Origin: Idiomarina sp. X4
GTDB taxonomy: Bacteria > Pseudomonadota > Gammaproteobacteria > Enterobacterales > Alteromonadaceae
Assembly (NCBI RefSeq): GCF_002808045.1
Contig: NZ_CP025000.1
Span: 248,001 to 312,000, forward strand
Direction of reading: 5' to 3'
DNA: 64,000 bases
Below are positions 1 through 10,932 of this stretch, in pieces. The notes below the pieces were generated by a model, which was not told the origin of the DNA, made no database searches, and worked only from the letters and a program-made list of their open reading frames with translations. How positions within the stretch are numbered: position 1 is the first letter of the stretch; every line of letters starts with the position of its first letter. The position numbers and the translations under genes were made by a program.

Positions 1-57
1 TCGCTAATTGAAAATACTCTGCAAGCCTGTGTCGATTATCACGACAAGCGAAAGTAA
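1..57 (+). CDS. C-terminal tail of an unidentified gene
   Basis: Frame 1 of the plus strand is open from the window edge to a TAA at 55-57 and encodes the last 18 residues of a protein ending in DYHDKRK. It would be convergent with the TadE-like gene, with 8 bases between the stops. Eighteen codons are too few to identify a family, and an open frame this short could be chance. The call rests only on its position, the tidy convergent spacing and the lack of another explanation for the stretch. Confidence 0.35.
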   Translation, partial: SLIENTLQACVDYHDKRK

Positions 58-65
58 TTCAGTCA

Positions 66-788
66 TTATCTTCGGAAGCCGCTCTGCAAAGAGTGCTGAG
101 CGGTATCCGTTAATGCCCATAATGGATACTCACTCATACCCTCCCTGAGTTTGCAGTAACGAACTGCACTGGAACCACTTAAGAATTGTTGCGCAGAACT
201 CAACATTTCAGCGACAAGTGGAATTTTTAGCGGCAGACACCAGTCTGTTTTTATCCTTAACACTCTGGCCTCGTGCCATTCTATCGGCGTATTTTCGTCA
301 TACCGAGCATGATAATGATCCACCGCTATTTCGGTAATATCTCGTTCTAAATCATAATCCCAGCGTTCCTCGGCATACTCACGAAAGTCTTGTGGTGTCG
401 GAGACAAAATGTCGAGTTGCGCAAAGCGCGTGAAGTGCAGACGTTGTTTCGCCATAGCTAACGTAGCGGCGTATGCCAGGTTGTCCTGATCAAGCTGAGG
501 CTCTAAACCCGCCATCCCAGTTATAAGCGTCGTTACCATGGTCTGGTAATGACCGTGATTAATAGCTCCGGCCCGAACCGTGTATTGATTAGCGACCATC
601 AGTGTTTGTTGAGACCACCAAATAATAAGCGCCTGAACAATCAAAAAAACAAAACTCACTAGTATCGGCCAAACAACAATGAGCTCAATACTTGCCTGAC
701 CGCGAGAGTATTTTTTTAGGGTAAAAAAAGAAAAACCCGCTGCTGAGGAAGCAGCGGGAAGTGCTATGTCTAACTTAGACGATAACAT
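66..788 (-). CDS. TadE-like pilus assembly protein
   Basis: A 240-residue protein. Residues 29-58 carry a basic stretch followed by RGQASIE and a hydrophobic helix, the pattern of TadE/TadF pseudopilins, which are cleaved by a prepilin peptidase and belong to Flp/Tad pili in the envelope. The rest is a soluble region without motifs I recognise. The ATG at 788 has a GGAGGT sequence three bases upstream, but the first 28 residues are longer than usual for the family and their codons include a perfect terminator hairpin. No ATG, GTG or TTG occurs between this ATG and the RGQASIE motif, so the start is needed if the signal helix is to be made. No other tad genes are in the window. The family call is good; the exact start and expression are uncertain. 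Confidence 0.7.
   Translation of the reverse strand: MLSSKLDIALPAASSAAGFSFFTLKKYSRGQASIELIVVWPILVSFVFLIVQALIIWWSQQTLMVANQYTVRAGAINHGHYQTMVTTLITGMAGLEPQLDQDNLAYAATLAMAKQRLHFTRFAQLDILSPTPQDFREYAEERWDYDLERDITEIAVDHYHARYDENTPIEWHEARVLRIKTDWCLPLKIPLVAEMLSSAQQFLSGSSAVRYCKLREGMSEYPLWALTDTAQHSLQSGFRR
722..758 (-). terminator. Rho-independent terminator inside the TadE reading frame
   Basis: A nine-base GC-rich perfect stem (CCCGCTGCT with AGCAGCGGG, five-base loop) is followed on the minus strand by TTTTT-C-TTTTTTT. It lies 141 bases past the topA stop and within codons 11-23 of the TadE-like frame. It may end topA read-through, a small RNA, or act as an attenuator. Confidence 0.8.
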
Positions 789-841
789 GGGACCTCCGTG
801 TCCAACGTGCGGTGTCTTACCTTTGACACCCGCGCATTATA
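722..841 (-). promoter_or_regulatory. Structured leader or small RNA with internal terminator
   Basis: Reading the minus strand: a TATAAT at 841-836 with no good -35; then four perfect stems, GGTGTC/GACACC (830-811), GGAC/GTCC (803-790), GTCTAA/TTAGAC (780-768) and CCCGCTGCT/AGCAGCGGG (758-736), the last followed by T5-C-T7. The second stem contains the GGAGG ribosome site of the TadE gene in an ACACGGAGGT context, which resembles a CsrA target. The start ATG (788-786) lies between stems two and three. This is either a roughly 110-base small RNA or an attenuator that ends transcription unless ribosomes open the hairpin. The stems are seen; the function is inferred. Confidence 0.55.
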
Positions 842-898
842 CGGAGCACGTTTACGCCAGGCTATAAGCCAACTGAGTATTGGCTCGTGAGCCTTTTA

Positions 899-3514
899 CT
901 ACTTAGCGTCAACAGTCCATTTACCGTCACGGTAAAAGGCTTTCCAACCCGTTTGTTTTTTATTCACTTCTGTTACCACGTACTGCTCTTTATTTTTCCG
1001 CGAGAATCGAACAATAGCGTCGTTACCGTCGTCGTCTTCCTGCGGAGCGTCAGCCAGGTACAGAAACTTTTTCGGTAGACGATCTTTAAAACGGGCCAAC
1101 TCTTTTACCGTAACCGCTCGCGTTTCTCGAGATTTCGGAAAAGTATTTGCTGATAAAAAGATACCAGAAGCGCCGTCACGCAGCACAAAGTAGGCGTCCG
1201 AATCCTCACACGGTAATTCCGGTAACGGTACTGGATCCTCTTTTGGTGGCGCAGGCTCACCATTTCGAAGCAACTTACGAGTATTCTTACACTCACTATT
1301 GGTACAACCGAAGTACTTACCAAAACGCCCGTTTTTCAACTGCATTTCCGAACCGCACTTGTCACACTCAATTGTCGGGCCGTCATAGCCTTTAATTCTG
1401 AACTTACCCTGCTCAAGCAACTGGCCATCACACGTTGGGTTGTTACCGCATACATGCAACTTACGTTTTTCGTCAATTAAATAGCTGTCCATTGCTGTAC
1501 CGCATTTTGGACAGCGTTTCTTGGCGCGTAAGGCTTCAGTTTCGCGCTCCTCTTCGTCGGTAACTTCTATCGCTTCTTCGCCGGGTGTCAGGTTTATTGT
1601 CTTAGTACAGCGTTCTTTCGGCGGCAGGTTATAACCGGAGCAGCCAAGGAAAACACCGGTTGATGCCGTACGAATGCCCATTTTGCGGCCGCACTCCGGA
1701 CAGTCAATATCGGTCATGACAACGCTGTTCTCACGCATACCACCTTCAGCTGGATCCAGCTCCGCTTTTTCAAGGCGCTGTTTGAAGTCCTCATAGAAGC
1801 TGTCCAGCGTCTCTTTCCATTGGCGTTTTCCGGCAGCAATGTCATCAAGCGCCTGTTCCATTTCAGCCGTAAAGTTGTAATTCATTAACTCGGTGAAATT
1901 TTCAATCAGCCGATCATTGACGATTTCTCCCATCTTCTCGGCAAAGAAACGACGGCTTTCAACACGCACATAGCCACGATCCTGAATGGTTGAAATAATT
2001 GACGCATACGTCGATGGTCGGCCAATACCGCGTTTCTCTAGTTCTTTAACCAGGGAAGCTTCACTGTAGCGAGCCGGAGGCTTAGTAAAATGCTGCTCAG
2101 GCTCTAACTGTTCGAGTGACAATGAGTCGCCTTTCTTCAAGTCTGGTAAGTTAGTATCTCCGTCTTTTTTCGACGACGGAGGCATGACTTTCGTCCAACC
2201 CGGAAAACGCATTACTCGACCGCGCGCCTTCAATTCAAAGTCGCCGGCAGTCGCGATTAAAGTCGTGCTATCGTATTTCGCCGGTGTCATTTGACACGCA
2301 ACGAATTGACGCCAAATGAGCTCGTACAGACGCTGTGCGTCCCTATCCATTGACGACAGTGAGGACGCCTTTATTTTTACATCGGATGGACGTATCGCCT
2401 CGTGCGCTTCCTGAGCATTACTTTTTGCGCCATAACGATTCGCTGACTCTGGTAAGTACTTTTTACCGAATTCATTTTCAATGAGATCACGACAGGCGCT
2501 AACCGCTTCTGAACTCAAATTCGTTGAGTCGGTACGCATATAAGTGATGTGTCCCGCCTCATAAAGACGCTGTGCAAGCATCATCGTTTTCTTAACACCA
2601 AAACCTAAGCGAGTACTCGCCGCCTGTTGCAGGGTCGACGTAATAAAAGGCGCACCAGGTTTGCTGGAAGTCGGCTTATCTTCACGAGAAGTTATCTCGT
2701 AGTCTGCGCCTTTCAATAAATTTAAGGCTTTATTGGTTTCTTTTTCGTTGACCGGGCGGAAGTTCTTACCTGACTCTTTCACCACCTGCATGCGAAGCTT
2801 GTCGTTCGCCGTGCTGGCCAAGTCGGCATAAACATCCCAGTATTCTTCCGGTACAAAAGCTTTAATTTCGCGCTCGCGCTCGACTACCAAGCGTACAGCG
2901 ACTGACTGTACTCGTCCGGCAGACAAACCTCTTGCAACCTTTTTCCACAAGAGCGGCGACACCATGAAACCTACCACACGATCTAAAAAGCGTCGCGTTT
3001 GCTGAGCATTAACACGGTCCGTGTTTAATTGTGCCGGGTGTTTAAATGCTTCCTGAATGGCATTTTTGGTAATTTCGTTAAATACCACACGCTTAAAGCG
3101 GTCGTCCTCGCCACCAATTAATTCCCGCAAGTGCCAGGCTATTGCCTCCCCTTCGCGGTCCAAATCCGTTGCGAGAATAATTTCATCTGACTTTTTCGCC
3201 AGCTGTTTGAGTTCTTTAACGACTTTCTCTTTTCCCTGAAGTACTTCGTAATGGGCTTCCCAGTTGTTTTCAGGATCAATACCCATACGAGCGATTAAGC
3301 GTTTATAGTCACGCTCTTTTTGATACTTCGCTTTAGCTTCAGGCGACATTTTGCGAACTTCTGCTGCCGGCTTACTTTTTACCGTTTCAGTCGCACGTGT
3401 TGGCAGATCACGCACGTGACCAACACTGGACTTAACCACAAAGTCCTTACCTAAGTACTTATTAATGGTTTTGGCTTTTGCCGGAGACTCGACAATGACG
3501 AGCGATTTAGCCAT
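899..3514 (-). CDS. topA: DNA topoisomerase I
   Basis: Relaxes negatively supercoiled DNA by single-strand breakage through a covalent tyrosine link. The protein is 871 residues (E. coli 865). The Toprim domain is at the N-terminus with the metal-binding ATDLDREGE at about 115-123, the catalytic tyrosine is Y325 in YMRTDST, and [11 protein letters not shown] (about 198-208) belongs to the central core. The C-terminal third has three Cys4 zinc ribbons starting at CPECG, CPKCG and CDKCG, as in E. coli. The ATG at 3514 gives the canonical N-terminus [16 protein letters not shown]. It is divergent from astB. Confidence 0.98.
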   Translation of the reverse strand: MAKSLVIVESPAKAKTINKYLGKDFVVKSSVGHVRDLPTRATETVKSKPAAEVRKMSPEAKAKYQKERDYKRLIARMGIDPENNWEAHYEVLQGKEKVVKELKQLAKKSDEIILATDLDREGEAIAWHLRELIGGEDDRFKRVVFNEITKNAIQEAFKHPAQLNTDRVNAQQTRRFLDRVVGFMVSPLLWKKVARGLSAGRVQSVAVRLVVEREREIKAFVPEEYWDVYADLASTANDKLRMQVVKESGKNFRPVNEKETNKALNLLKGADYEITSREDKPTSSKPGAPFITSTLQQAASTRLGFGVKKTMMLAQRLYEAGHITYMRTDSTNLSSEAVSACRDLIENEFGKKYLPESANRYGAKSNAQEAHEAIRPSDVKIKASSLSSMDRDAQRLYELIWRQFVACQMTPAKYDSTTLIATAGDFELKARGRVMRFPGWTKVMPPSSKKDGDTNLPDLKKGDSLSLEQLEPEQHFTKPPARYSEASLVKELEKRGIGRPSTYASIISTIQDRGYVRVESRRFFAEKMGEIVNDRLIENFTELMNYNFTAEMEQALDDIAAGKRQWKETLDSFYEDFKQRLEKAELDPAEGGMRENSVVMTDIDCPECGRKMGIRTASTGVFLGCSGYNLPPKERCTKTINLTPGEEAIEVTDEEERETEALRAKKRCPKCGTAMDSYLIDEKRKLHVCGNNPTCDGQLLEQGKFRIKGYDGPTIECDKCGSEMQLKNGRFGKYFGCTNSECKNTRKLLRNGEPAPPKEDPVPLPELPCEDSDAYFVLRDGASGIFLSANTFPKSRETRAVTVKELARFKDRLPKKFLYLADAPQEDDDGNDAIVRFSRKNKEQYVVTEVNKKQTGWKAFYRDGKWTVDAK

Positions 3515-3547
3515 AGAATAATCGTTCTCTTGTTATAGATGACCGTG

Positions 3548-3576
3548 TATATACGTGCTAAAGATATAAATTACAA
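3548..3576 (-). promoter_or_regulatory. Predicted sigma-70 promoter of topA
   Basis: On the minus strand TTGTAA (3576-3571), a 17-base spacer and TATATA (3553-3548), about 35 bases in front of the topA ATG. Spacing is ideal and both boxes match four or more consensus bases. Inferred from sequence only. Confidence 0.5.
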
Positions 3577-3694
3577 GGGCAATTGTTCTTCAGCGGCCTT
3601 TTTTAGGTATATCGGTTATCGTTACGAGAAACAACCATGATTCGTTCTTTTTGATAAAAATTCGCACAAATTAAATAAACAGTCAAAACACGCA

Positions 3695-3727
3695 GGCTTT
3701 CAGCAAAGGCTTTAAAATAAAGGCTTT
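3695..3727 (+). repeat. Three direct GGCTTT repeats upstream of astB
   Basis: GGCTTT begins at 3695, 3708 and 3722, each within a slightly longer (A)AGGCTTT(CA) context, spaced 13 and 14 bases. They lie just upstream of and overlapping the presumed -35 of astB. They may be regulator sites, but I do not recognise the motif. Confidence 0.4.
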
Positions 3728-3752
3728 CAAGGGCATTTTAAAACAGTATAAT
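3725..3752 (+). promoter_or_regulatory. Predicted promoter of astB
   Basis: TTTCAA (3725-3730), a 16-base spacer and a perfect TATAAT (3747-3752), about 50 bases before the GTG start. The -35 is weak, which would fit an activator-dependent promoter for a catabolic gene. Confidence 0.45.
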
Positions 3753-3802
3753 GTGTACAAATTCAATGATCAGGTGCACATAACGTGCAGGAGTAATCCC
3801 TA

Positions 3803-5152
3803 GTGAGCATGGAACACTTTGAAGTCAACTACGACGGCTTAGTCGGCCCAACCCATAATTACGCCGGGCTGTCTTTTGGTAATGTCGCCTCGTTAGCAAA
3901 TGCAAAAGCGTCATCCAGTCCTAAAGATGCGGCACTGCAAGGCTTAAGAAAAATGAAAGCGTTGCACGATATGGGAATGAAGCAAGGTGTGCTTGCACCA
4001 CAGGAACGTCCTGATACACACGCATTGCGTCGTTTAGGCTTTACCGGTACAGACGCAGAAGTGCTTTATAAAGCCGCTTCCGAAGCACCGGCTATTTTCC
4101 AGGCCGTTTGTTCAGCCTCGAGTATGTGGACAGCAAACGCAGCAACGGTATCCCCCAGCGCAGATACCGCTAATGGTAAGGTTCACTTTACTCCGGCCAA
4201 CCTAACTAATAAGTATCACCGTTCACTCGAGCCTGAAACGAGTGGTCGTATACTGCAGGCTATGTTCGAAAACGCCCGTTACTTCGAGCATCATAAGCAT
4301 TTACCGGACAACGAACACTTTGGCGATGAAGGTGCCGCTAACCACACTCGTTTATGCAACGAATATGGCCATGCGGGTGTCGAGCTTTTTGTTTATGGCC
4401 GCCATGCGTTTGACAGCTCTAAACCAGCCCCCAAACGTTACCCAGCGCGCCAAACTCTGGAAGCGTCTCAAGCGATCGCTCGTTTACACGGTTTAAGTGA
4501 AGACAACACCGTATTTATGCAACAAAACCCCGACGTTATCGACCAGGGCGTATTTCATAACGACGTTATTGCTGTCGGTAACCAGAATGTATTGTTCTAT
4601 CACGAGCAAGCATTCGCCGATACCGATGCAAAGTTAGCTGAAATTCAACAGAAGTTTGGTAACGATGGTGAACTTCACTTTATTAAGGTTGCGACCGACG
4701 ATGTAAGTGTTGAAGATGCGGTAAGTACTTACTTATTTAATACTCAGCTGATTACGCCTCCTAATGGTGAAATGACAATCATTGCACCGACCGAATGTGA
4801 AGAAAACCCTCGGGTTAAACGTTATTTGGATGGTCTTGTTAGCCAGGGTGGTCCAATCAAGCACGTGAAATTTTTCGACGTAAAACAAAGTATGCGTAAT
4901 GGCGGCGGCCCTGCTTGTTTGCGCCTTCGTGTTGCCATGAATGACGAAGAAATCTCAGCAGCTAACCAGAACTGCTTAATGTCAGACGCCTTGTTTGATC
5001 GGCTAAACCAGTGGGTTAACAAGCACTACCGCGATGAGTTAGCCGTTGATGATTTGAAAGATCCCGCTTTATTAGAAGAGTCTCGTGCCGCTTTGGATGA
5101 GTTAACTCAAATATTGAAATTAGGTTCAGTCTACGCATTCCAACGAGACTAA
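3803..5152 (+). CDS. astB: N-succinylarginine dihydrolase
   Basis: Second step of the arginine succinyltransferase (AST) pathway: hydrolyses N2-succinylarginine to N2-succinylornithine, CO2 and ammonia. The protein is 449 residues (E. coli 447). The N-terminal [19 protein letters not shown] is a family hallmark, and the catalytic cysteine is C372 in [11 protein letters not shown]. The GTG at 3803 is preferred to the ATG at 3809 because a CAGGAG sequence (3788-3793) is 9 bases from the GTG. The other ast genes are not adjacent, so the pathway must be split over the chromosome. It is followed by a bidirectional terminator shared with purF. Confidence 0.96.
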   Translation: MSMEHFEVNYDGLVGPTHNYAGLSFGNVASLANAKASSSPKDAALQGLRKMKALHDMGMKQGVLAPQERPDTHALRRLGFTGTDAEVLYKAASEAPAIFQAVCSASSMWTANAATVSPSADTANGKVHFTPANLTNKYHRSLEPETSGRILQAMFENARYFEHHKHLPDNEHFGDEGAANHTRLCNEYGHAGVELFVYGRHAFDSSKPAPKRYPARQTLEASQAIARLHGLSEDNTVFMQQNPDVIDQGVFHNDVIAVGNQNVLFYHEQAFADTDAKLAEIQQKFGNDGELHFIKVATDDVSVEDAVSTYLFNTQLITPPNGEMTIIAPTECEENPRVKRYLDGLVSQGGPIKHVKFFDVKQSMRNGGGPACLRLRVAMNDEEISAANQNCLMSDALFDRLNQWVNKHYRDELAVDDLKDPALLEESRAALDELTQILKLGSVYAFQRD

Positions 5153-5172
5153 TTCATTTAAAACACCTCAAT

Positions 5173-5214
5173 AAAAAAGGGCGCCGGGGATATTCCTCAG
5201 CGCCCTTTCTTTTA
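5173..5214. terminator. Bidirectional terminator between astB and purF
   Basis: AAAGGGCGC (5176-5184) pairs with GCGCCCTTT (5200-5208). There is an A-run before the stem and a T-rich run after it, so it can stop transcription from both convergent genes, which end at 5152 and 5229. Confidence 0.85.
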
Positions 5215-5228
5215 ACCGCAACGAAGCA

Positions 5229-6746
5229 TTAATCGTTGTCGTTATGCAGCTCCAAGTTCGCGTCTTCAGAGCCTTCTCTTTCTGCTCTTGCGGTATCATT
5301 ACGGGCCGCGTGCAGCTTATCCAGATACTCTTGGTTTACATCGCCAGTCACATATTCACCACTAAACACTGAGGTCTCAAAACGTTTAATTGACGTGTTC
5401 TCTTCACCTACGGCTGCGACTAAGTCATCAAGGTCCTGGTAAATCAAGCCGTCGGCCTTAATCATATCGCGAATTTCAATTGCTTCGCGACCATGGCCAA
5501 TTAGTTCGTTTGCGCTCGGCATATCAATACCATAAACATTCGGGAAGCGAATTTCCGGCGCTGCTGAAGCAAAGTAAACCTTCTTAGCACCGGCTTCACG
5601 GGCCATCTCAATAATCTGCTCAGAGGTTGTGCCACGAACGATAGAGTCATCCACTAACAGAACATTTTTGCCTTTAAACTCGGCGCTAATGGCGTTGAGC
5701 TTACGACGTACAGACTTACGACGCTGTGTCTGCCCCGGCATAATGAACGTACGACCAATATAACGGTTTTTTACAAAGCCCTGACGATACGGTAAGTCGA
5801 GCACACTCGCTATTTCCAGAGCAATGTCACAGCTCGTCTCAGGAATAGGAATGACGACATCAATATCCAAGTCGGCGTAGTCTCTCTTAAGTTTCTCGCC
5901 CAGTTTACGTCCCATGTTCACACGGCTGGCGTAGACCGATATGCCGTCAATGAACGAATCTGGACGAGCAAAGTAAACGTACTCAAAAATACATGGACAG
6001 TGCATTGGCTTGTCTGCACATTGACGGGAATACAGCTTGCCGTCATTGGTAATAAAAATGGCTTCGCCCGGTTCAACATCACGTACGTACTTGAATCCGG
6101 TGCCGTCGATAGCAACACTTTCAGACGCAACAATGTATTCCTCACCGTCTTCGGTGTCACGCTTACCAAGCGCCAGAGGTCGAATGCCCCAAGGGTCACG
6201 AAACGCCACTAAACCATGTCCAATGATCATTGCAACCACTGCATAAGCGCCGCGAACTTTACGGTGGACAGCCGTTACCGTTCTGAAGATGTCATCATCG
6301 TTCAGCGTTAAACTGTCATTTTTATCCAATTCGTTAGCAAAGACGTTCAGTAAAATCTCTGAGTCTGAGGTGGTATTAATATGACGGCGGGCGGTTTTAA
6401 ATAAATGCTCATGTACATCTGCCGCATTTGTCAGGTTGCCATTATGTGCCATTGCAATGCCAAATGGCGAGTTCACATAAAATGGCTGTGCCTCTGCAGA
6501 GCTTGAGCTACCAGCCGTTGGGTAGCGAACGTGGCCAATACCCACGGTACCGGATAAGCGGTGCATATGACGGGTATGGAAAACATCCCGAACCAAACCG
6601 TTTGCTTTGCGCAAACGCAATGTATTGTGCTCATCAACGGTCATAATGCCTGCGGCATCCTGCCCCCGATGCTGAAGCATGGTTAAGCCGTCATAAAGCG
6701 CTTGGTTAACCGGTTGCTTACCAACAATACCAACAATACCACACAT
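5229..6746 (-). CDS. purF: Amidophosphoribosyltransferase
   Basis: Commits PRPP to purine synthesis by transferring the glutamine amide to give 5-phosphoribosylamine. It is 505 residues, the same as E. coli. Mature N-terminus C2 of MCGIVGIVG is the Ntn glutaminase nucleophile. The C-terminal phosphoribosyltransferase half carries the PRPP loop [14 protein letters not shown] near residues 363-376. It follows cvpA by 14 bases, the conserved cvpA-purF arrangement, and is the last gene of the long minus-strand cluster. A PurR site was not recognised upstream. Confidence 0.98.
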   Translation of the reverse strand: MCGIVGIVGKQPVNQALYDGLTMLQHRGQDAAGIMTVDEHNTLRLRKANGLVRDVFHTRHMHRLSGTVGIGHVRYPTAGSSSSAEAQPFYVNSPFGIAMAHNGNLTNAADVHEHLFKTARRHINTTSDSEILLNVFANELDKNDSLTLNDDDIFRTVTAVHRKVRGAYAVVAMIIGHGLVAFRDPWGIRPLALGKRDTEDGEEYIVASESVAIDGTGFKYVRDVEPGEAIFITNDGKLYSRQCADKPMHCPCIFEYVYFARPDSFIDGISVYASRVNMGRKLGEKLKRDYADLDIDVVIPIPETSCDIALEIASVLDLPYRQGFVKNRYIGRTFIMPGQTQRRKSVRRKLNAISAEFKGKNVLLVDDSIVRGTTSEQIIEMAREAGAKKVYFASAAPEIRFPNVYGIDMPSANELIGHGREAIEIRDMIKADGLIYQDLDDLVAAVGEENTSIKRFETSVFSGEYVTGDVNQEYLDKLHAARNDTARAEREGSEDANLELHNDND

Positions 6747-6760
6747 GTCTTTTCACCATT

Positions 6761-7255
6761 CTATACAGGTTGAGGGACTAAAAAACTCGAGCTGTTCTCC
6801 AGATAACTGAAGAACCATTGAATAAAGAGTCCGAAATGAGGAATGAGTAACGAATTTTGCCACCACTCGCTGGAAGAGAGCGGCGTGAATGAGTCAATAA
6901 AGAACAGCAGCGCGCTGACAATAAGCAGGCCTCTGAGCGCACCAAAAACCAGTCCAAGCACCCTGTCTGTCCCAGATAGCCCGGTATGTTGAACCAGTTT
7001 TGAGATAATGTAGTTAAGAATTGCGCCAATAATAAGCGTCGCAACGAACAAAGCGGCTATGGCAGCGGCGTTTCTGAGCATGGGTTGCTCAATACCAGTG
7101 AAGTAAACAGCTAAGTCTTGGTAAAAGTAACTGGCAATGAAAAATGCAGATATCCAAATTGCCAGAGACACGGCTTCTTTGACAAAGCCTCGAACTAAGC
7201 TAATTACTGAGGACAGGCCAATAACAATGATAATGGCATAGTCAATCCAGACCAT
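6761..7255 (-). CDS. cvpA: CvpA family inner-membrane protein
   Basis: A 164-residue membrane protein with four predicted hydrophobic segments. It closely follows E. coli CvpA, including the N-terminus [13 protein letters not shown] and the block [10 protein letters not shown]. CvpA is needed for colicin V production in E. coli and has been linked to envelope homeostasis; its molecular role is not settled. The ATG at 7255 matches the family start; a GTG two codons upstream (7261) would add two residues. It lies directly upstream of purF, probably in the same transcript. Confidence 0.93.
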   Translation of the reverse strand: MVWIDYAIIIVIGLSSVISLVRGFVKEAVSLAIWISAFFIASYFYQDLAVYFTGIEQPMLRNAAAIAALFVATLIIGAILNYIISKLVQHTGLSGTDRVLGLVFGALRGLLIVSALLFFIDSFTPLSSSEWWQNSLLIPHFGLFIQWFFSYLENSSSFLVPQPV

Positions 7256-7345
7256 AAGCACTCACAGTTGCTGCGCAAAAGACGGCGTGGATTTTAACAG
7301 AACAGGTGCATAATTGTGAGTTTTTTACACACATATTGCATTTTT

Positions 7346-7897
7346 TTATGGCTTGTACGTCATGATTTTGCCATTGAGTCCTGTCAGTTCCTTGAGCGGC
7401 ACCAGTTGCTTCTCAAGCTCAGCTTCGGAGGTATCCGGTCCAACGAGTAAGCGCGTTATTTTTCCGCTGGCTGACTTTTCTGAGTACGCCGCGTACCCTC
7501 TACTTCTGAGTTGCTCGACAAGCTTTTTGACGCTTTCTTCTTTACTAAACGCGCCCAGTTGAATAACCCAGGCTTTACCATCAATTTCTGCTTCGACCGG
7601 TTCTCTTGGTGGTGCTTTAAGCCCTTTATTCTCAGAAATAGGCTCTGCAGCCTCTGCTGTCACCTCAGTGTCTTCTTGTGACGGCTCTTCTTCTACTGGT
7701 TCAGCAACCAATTCGTCTGATAAAGCATTAGGTTGTTGTAGTGCCTCTTCAGATTCTGGTTTCAGGGGAATGGTTTCAATAGGATCAACTGGCTGCTCTT
7801 TTTTTCCATCCAATACTTCAGGAATAATAATGACCGCTAAAGCGACAAGTATTAAAGTACCCACAAGACGGTTTTGTAGAGGACTGGCCAAGGTCAT
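7346..7897 (-). CDS. dedD: DedD-like SPOR-domain cell division protein
   Basis: A 183-residue protein with a short cytoplasmic N-terminus, one membrane helix at about 11-26 (LVGTLILVALAVIIIPEVL), an acidic/proline-rich linker, and a C-terminal SPOR domain from about residue 108 (WVIQLGAFSKEESVKKL). SPOR domains bind denuded septal peptidoglycan, and DedD is a nonessential divisome protein. Its ATG overlaps the folC stop in an ATGA, indicating translational coupling in the accD-folC-dedD run. Confidence 0.9.
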   Translation of the reverse strand: MTLASPLQNRLVGTLILVALAVIIIPEVLDGKKEQPVDPIETIPLKPESEEALQQPNALSDELVAEPVEEEPSQEDTEVTAEAAEPISENKGLKAPPREPVEAEIDGKAWVIQLGAFSKEESVKKLVEQLRSRGYAAYSEKSASGKITRLLVGPDTSEAELEKQLVPLKELTGLNGKIMTYKP

Positions 7898-9174
7898 GCT
7901 CCCACTGTTATTTGATTAACGCTGGACACAGTGTAAAACGAGCCGAACACGAAAACCAGAGGCTTCTCATCACATTCTTTTGCTTTTGCTATTGCGCCCT
8001 CAAAAGCCGCATTCACATCGTCAAACACTTGGTAATTATCCGTCAGCTTCATGTTTTTTACTAATTGCCCGGCTTGTTCACCACGATGTTCGTTGAGTGT
8101 ACCAACAAACCACTCAGAAATGTTCTGCTCTAATGCCGCTTTAACTCCAGCATGATCCTTATCTGAGAGCATACCAATAACGGCGTAGACTCGCTGCCCC
8201 TGATAATTCGACGCTATATAGGTTGCAGCATAAGCAGCCGCCTGCGGGTTGTGTGCGACATCTAAAAGCACATCGACACCTTTATATTTCGCGACCTGCA
8301 TTCGACCTGGTAAAGCGGCTGAAATCAGACCCATTTTAATCGCGTCCAGACTGACCGGCAGTGGCAACTGCTCAATAGCGGCGATAGCGGTCGATGCGTT
8401 AATTAAAGGAAGCTGGGGCTTAGGCAGGTGGCGAGCATACACTCGATGACTGCGATACTCCCATTCTTTTTCAAACTCCTTTCTAAAAAAATCTTTTCCT
8501 ACCTGGAAGAGTTTGGCGCCTATGTTTTCAGCCGAGGTCTTTATTGATTGAGGGGGGGTAACATCGCCGCAAATCAACGGCTTACCTGCCCGTGCGATAC
8601 CTGCTTTTTCCCGACCAATTTGTTCTCGGTTATCACCGAGAAAAGCAATGTGGTCAATGCCGACACTAGTAACGACCGATACATCCGGGTCAACGCAGTT
8701 CACGGCATCCAAGCGTCCCCCTAAACCAACTTCCAGTATCGCTACGTCAACTTCGGCCTGCTTTATAAGCTGTAATGCCGCCAATGTACCAAACTCAAAG
8801 TAAGTGAGCGATATCCCTTTTCGCGCCGCATTAATTGCGGCAAAAGCGCCGGCGTGATGTTGTTCAGGCAACATTCTTCGGTTTATACGCACACGCTCCT
8901 CATACTTCACAATATGTGGTGAGGTGTACACTGCGGTTTTGTAACCTGCCGCCGATAGCATTTCTTCTAAGTAACAAACTGTTGAGCCTTTACCATTGGT
9001 TCCACCAACAGTAATGACATACGGCGCAGGAGTCAGGATATTTGCATTCGCAGCTACTTGCGACACTCGTTCCAGACCCAAGTCTATTTCCGACGGGTGA
9101 AGTTTTTCGAGGTAATCGAGCCATACCTGCAGCTTATCAGAAGCTACAGGTACGTATTCAGAGGCTTCGTTCAT
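7894..9174 (-). CDS. folC: Dihydrofolate synthase / folylpolyglutamate synthase
   Basis: ATP-dependent Mur-ligase-like enzyme that adds glutamate to dihydropteroate and lengthens the folate glutamate tail. It has 426 residues (E. coli 422). The P-loop is [10 protein letters not shown] at about 56-65, and the [10 protein letters not shown] block (near 149-158) and DVAHNPQA block of the C-terminal domain are present. Both ends overlap neighbours by an ATGA: its start overlaps the accD stop and its stop overlaps the dedD start. The conserved accD-folC-dedD order supports the call. Confidence 0.96.
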   Translation of the reverse strand: MNEASEYVPVASDKLQVWLDYLEKLHPSEIDLGLERVSQVAANANILTPAPYVITVGGTNGKGSTVCYLEEMLSAAGYKTAVYTSPHIVKYEERVRINRRMLPEQHHAGAFAAINAARKGISLTYFEFGTLAALQLIKQAEVDVAILEVGLGGRLDAVNCVDPDVSVVTSVGIDHIAFLGDNREQIGREKAGIARAGKPLICGDVTPPQSIKTSAENIGAKLFQVGKDFFRKEFEKEWEYRSHRVYARHLPKPQLPLINASTAIAAIEQLPLPVSLDAIKMGLISAALPGRMQVAKYKGVDVLLDVAHNPQAAAYAATYIASNYQGQRVYAVIGMLSDKDHAGVKAALEQNISEWFVGTLNEHRGEQAGQLVKNMKLTDNYQVFDDVNAAFEGAIAKAKECDEKPLVFVFGSFYTVSSVNQITVGA

Positions 9175-10055
9175 TCTGATTCAGGTTGAGGTTCTACAGC
9201 CGTTTCCGGTGAAGGCAGATGCTGCATTTTGGCGAGCAAACGCGCGACTGTGTCACGCATATCTCGTCTATCAACAATCATGTCGATAGCGCCATGCTCC
9301 AACAAAAACTCTGCGCGCTGAAAACCTTCCGGTAATGTTTGACGAACTGTTTGTTCAATCACTCGAGGCCCCGCAAAACCAATCAGCGCTTTAGGCTCAG
9401 CGATATGGATGTCGCCTAACATGGCTAAACTCGCCGAGACACCACCCATCGTCGGATCCGTCAATACAGAAATAAACGGAATACCCTCTTCGCTCATCCG
9501 CGCTAGTGCGGCTGACGTTTTTGCCATCTGCATCAATGACATCAGGGCTTCCTGCATACGAGCGCCGCCCGATGCGGAAAAGCAAACCAACGGAATGCGT
9601 TTTTCCAGGCAAACTTCAGCTGCTTTAACAAACTTAGCGCCAACGACAGAGGCCATTGAGCCGCCCATGAAGTTGAAGTCAAAAGCAACGGCAACCAACG
9701 GCACACCTTTTACCTCACCCTTCTGAGCGATAAGTGCGTCATTTTCTCCGGTACTTTTCTGCGCAGCGGCAATACGGTCTTTATACTTTTTCGAGTCTTT
9801 AAATTTTAAGACATCTTTAGGTTCAAGATCCGTACCTATTTCTTCTCTGTTGCCTTCATCCAGGAAGATATCCAGGCGACGACGACCGGTTACACGCATG
9901 TGATGGTCGCATTTAGGGCACACATCCAGACTGCGCTCTAAGTCGGCACGATAAATAATGTTGTCACAAGATGTACACTTGCTCCAAACCCCTTCTGGAA
10001 CACCACGTCTCTTGTTTACTTTTGGCTTTGCGAGAATTCTTTCAATCCAGCTCAT
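9171..10055 (-). CDS. accD: Acetyl-CoA carboxylase carboxyltransferase subunit beta
   Basis: With AccA forms the carboxyltransferase that makes malonyl-CoA, the first committed step of fatty-acid synthesis. It has 294 residues. The N-terminal Cys4 zinc ribbon uses C27, C30, C46 and C49 (CTSC and CPKC), and the crotonase-fold core includes [12 protein letters not shown] and SGGARMQE. An 83-base gap separates it from truA, so it may have its own promoter, but I could not identify a convincing one. It is translationally coupled to folC. Confidence 0.97.
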   Translation of the reverse strand: MSWIERILAKPKVNKRRGVPEGVWSKCTSCDNIIYRADLERSLDVCPKCDHHMRVTGRRRLDIFLDEGNREEIGTDLEPKDVLKFKDSKKYKDRIAAAQKSTGENDALIAQKGEVKGVPLVAVAFDFNFMGGSMASVVGAKFVKAAEVCLEKRIPLVCFSASGGARMQEALMSLMQMAKTSAALARMSEEGIPFISVLTDPTMGGVSASLAMLGDIHIAEPKALIGFAGPRVIEQTVRQTLPEGFQRAEFLLEHGAIDMIVDRRDMRDTVARLLAKMQHLPSPETAVEPQPESE

Positions 10056-10138
10056 AGTATTCGGCTTACAGCTCTAATAAGTTTATTGGAATAGCTTACA
10101 TGGTAGCACAATTCAATCAAGAAAAGAGGTCATAACAG

Positions 10139-10921
10139 TCACTCTAACCAAAGCGGTCCTGGTGTGGCGGTTGGAATACCCCAGCTCTCTGGATACGTCA
10201 CAGCCACCAAGTACAAACCGCCCGGTTTAGCTGTTGCTGCCGCCTGTGTGCGGTCTTTTAGTTCGAGTAATTCTTTTAACCAGCTGGTTGGCTGTTGCTC
10301 CTGGCCTATAACAATAAGGCTACCAACAATATTACGCACCATGTGATGAAGGAACGCATTGGCGCTAATATCAACGATGACAAAGTCGCCTTTACGCGTC
10401 ACTTCCAGTCGCGTGACATTTCGATTGGCCGAATGGGACTGGCACTGAGCGGCCCGAAAGGAAGTAAAGTCGTGCTCTCCGATTAACGATTGAGCGGCTT
10501 CATGCATTAAGCGTTCGTTCAACGGTTGGTGGTAATGACTGACCCCTGCTGCGTGTATGCCCGGGCGCAAGCGCGTGTTCGCAATAATATAGCGATAGCG
10601 TCTGGCAGTTGCACTGAAACGGGCGTTAAAGTCTTCGGCAACGGGTTTTGCCCAACGAACGGCTATTCCATCTGGTAAGTTACTATTGACGCCTAGCGTC
10701 CAGGCGGCATTTTTTCGCTCGCTTTCTACGTCAAAGTGCACAACTTGCGCAGTTGCATGAACGCCCGCGTCGGTTCGACCGGCGCAAGTGACTTCCACGG
10801 TTTCATTAGCAACTTTGCTTAATGCGTCTTCTAAATGCTGCTGGACACTAATGACTTCGCGCTGTCGTTGCCAGCCATAGTACTGGCTGCCGTCGTATTC
10901 CAGCCCCAAAGCTATTCGCAT
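10139..10921 (-). CDS. truA: tRNA pseudouridine(38-40) synthase
   Basis: Converts uridines 38, 39 and 40 of the tRNA anticodon stem-loop to pseudouridine. It has 260 residues. The catalytic aspartate is D51 in [11 protein letters not shown], and the [11 protein letters not shown] motif is present in the C-terminal half. Truncation is not seen. It sits 11 bases downstream of fimV and upstream of accD, the usual gammaproteobacterial order. Confidence 0.97.
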   Translation of the reverse strand: MRIALGLEYDGSQYYGWQRQREVISVQQHLEDALSKVANETVEVTCAGRTDAGVHATAQVVHFDVESERKNAAWTLGVNSNLPDGIAVRWAKPVAEDFNARFSATARRYRYIIANTRLRPGIHAAGVSHYHQPLNERLMHEAAQSLIGEHDFTSFRAAQCQSHSANRNVTRLEVTRKGDFVIVDISANAFLHHMVRNIVGSLIVIGQEQQPTSWLKELLELKDRTQAAATAKPGGLYLVAVTYPESWGIPTATPGPLWLE

Positions 10922-10932
10922 ACTACTTAACC

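Noticed and set aside
7262..7345. CTCACA...TGTGAG plus T-run between dedD and cvpA as a terminator
   Set aside because: The arms are separated by about 50 bases and only six bases long; not a credible stem.
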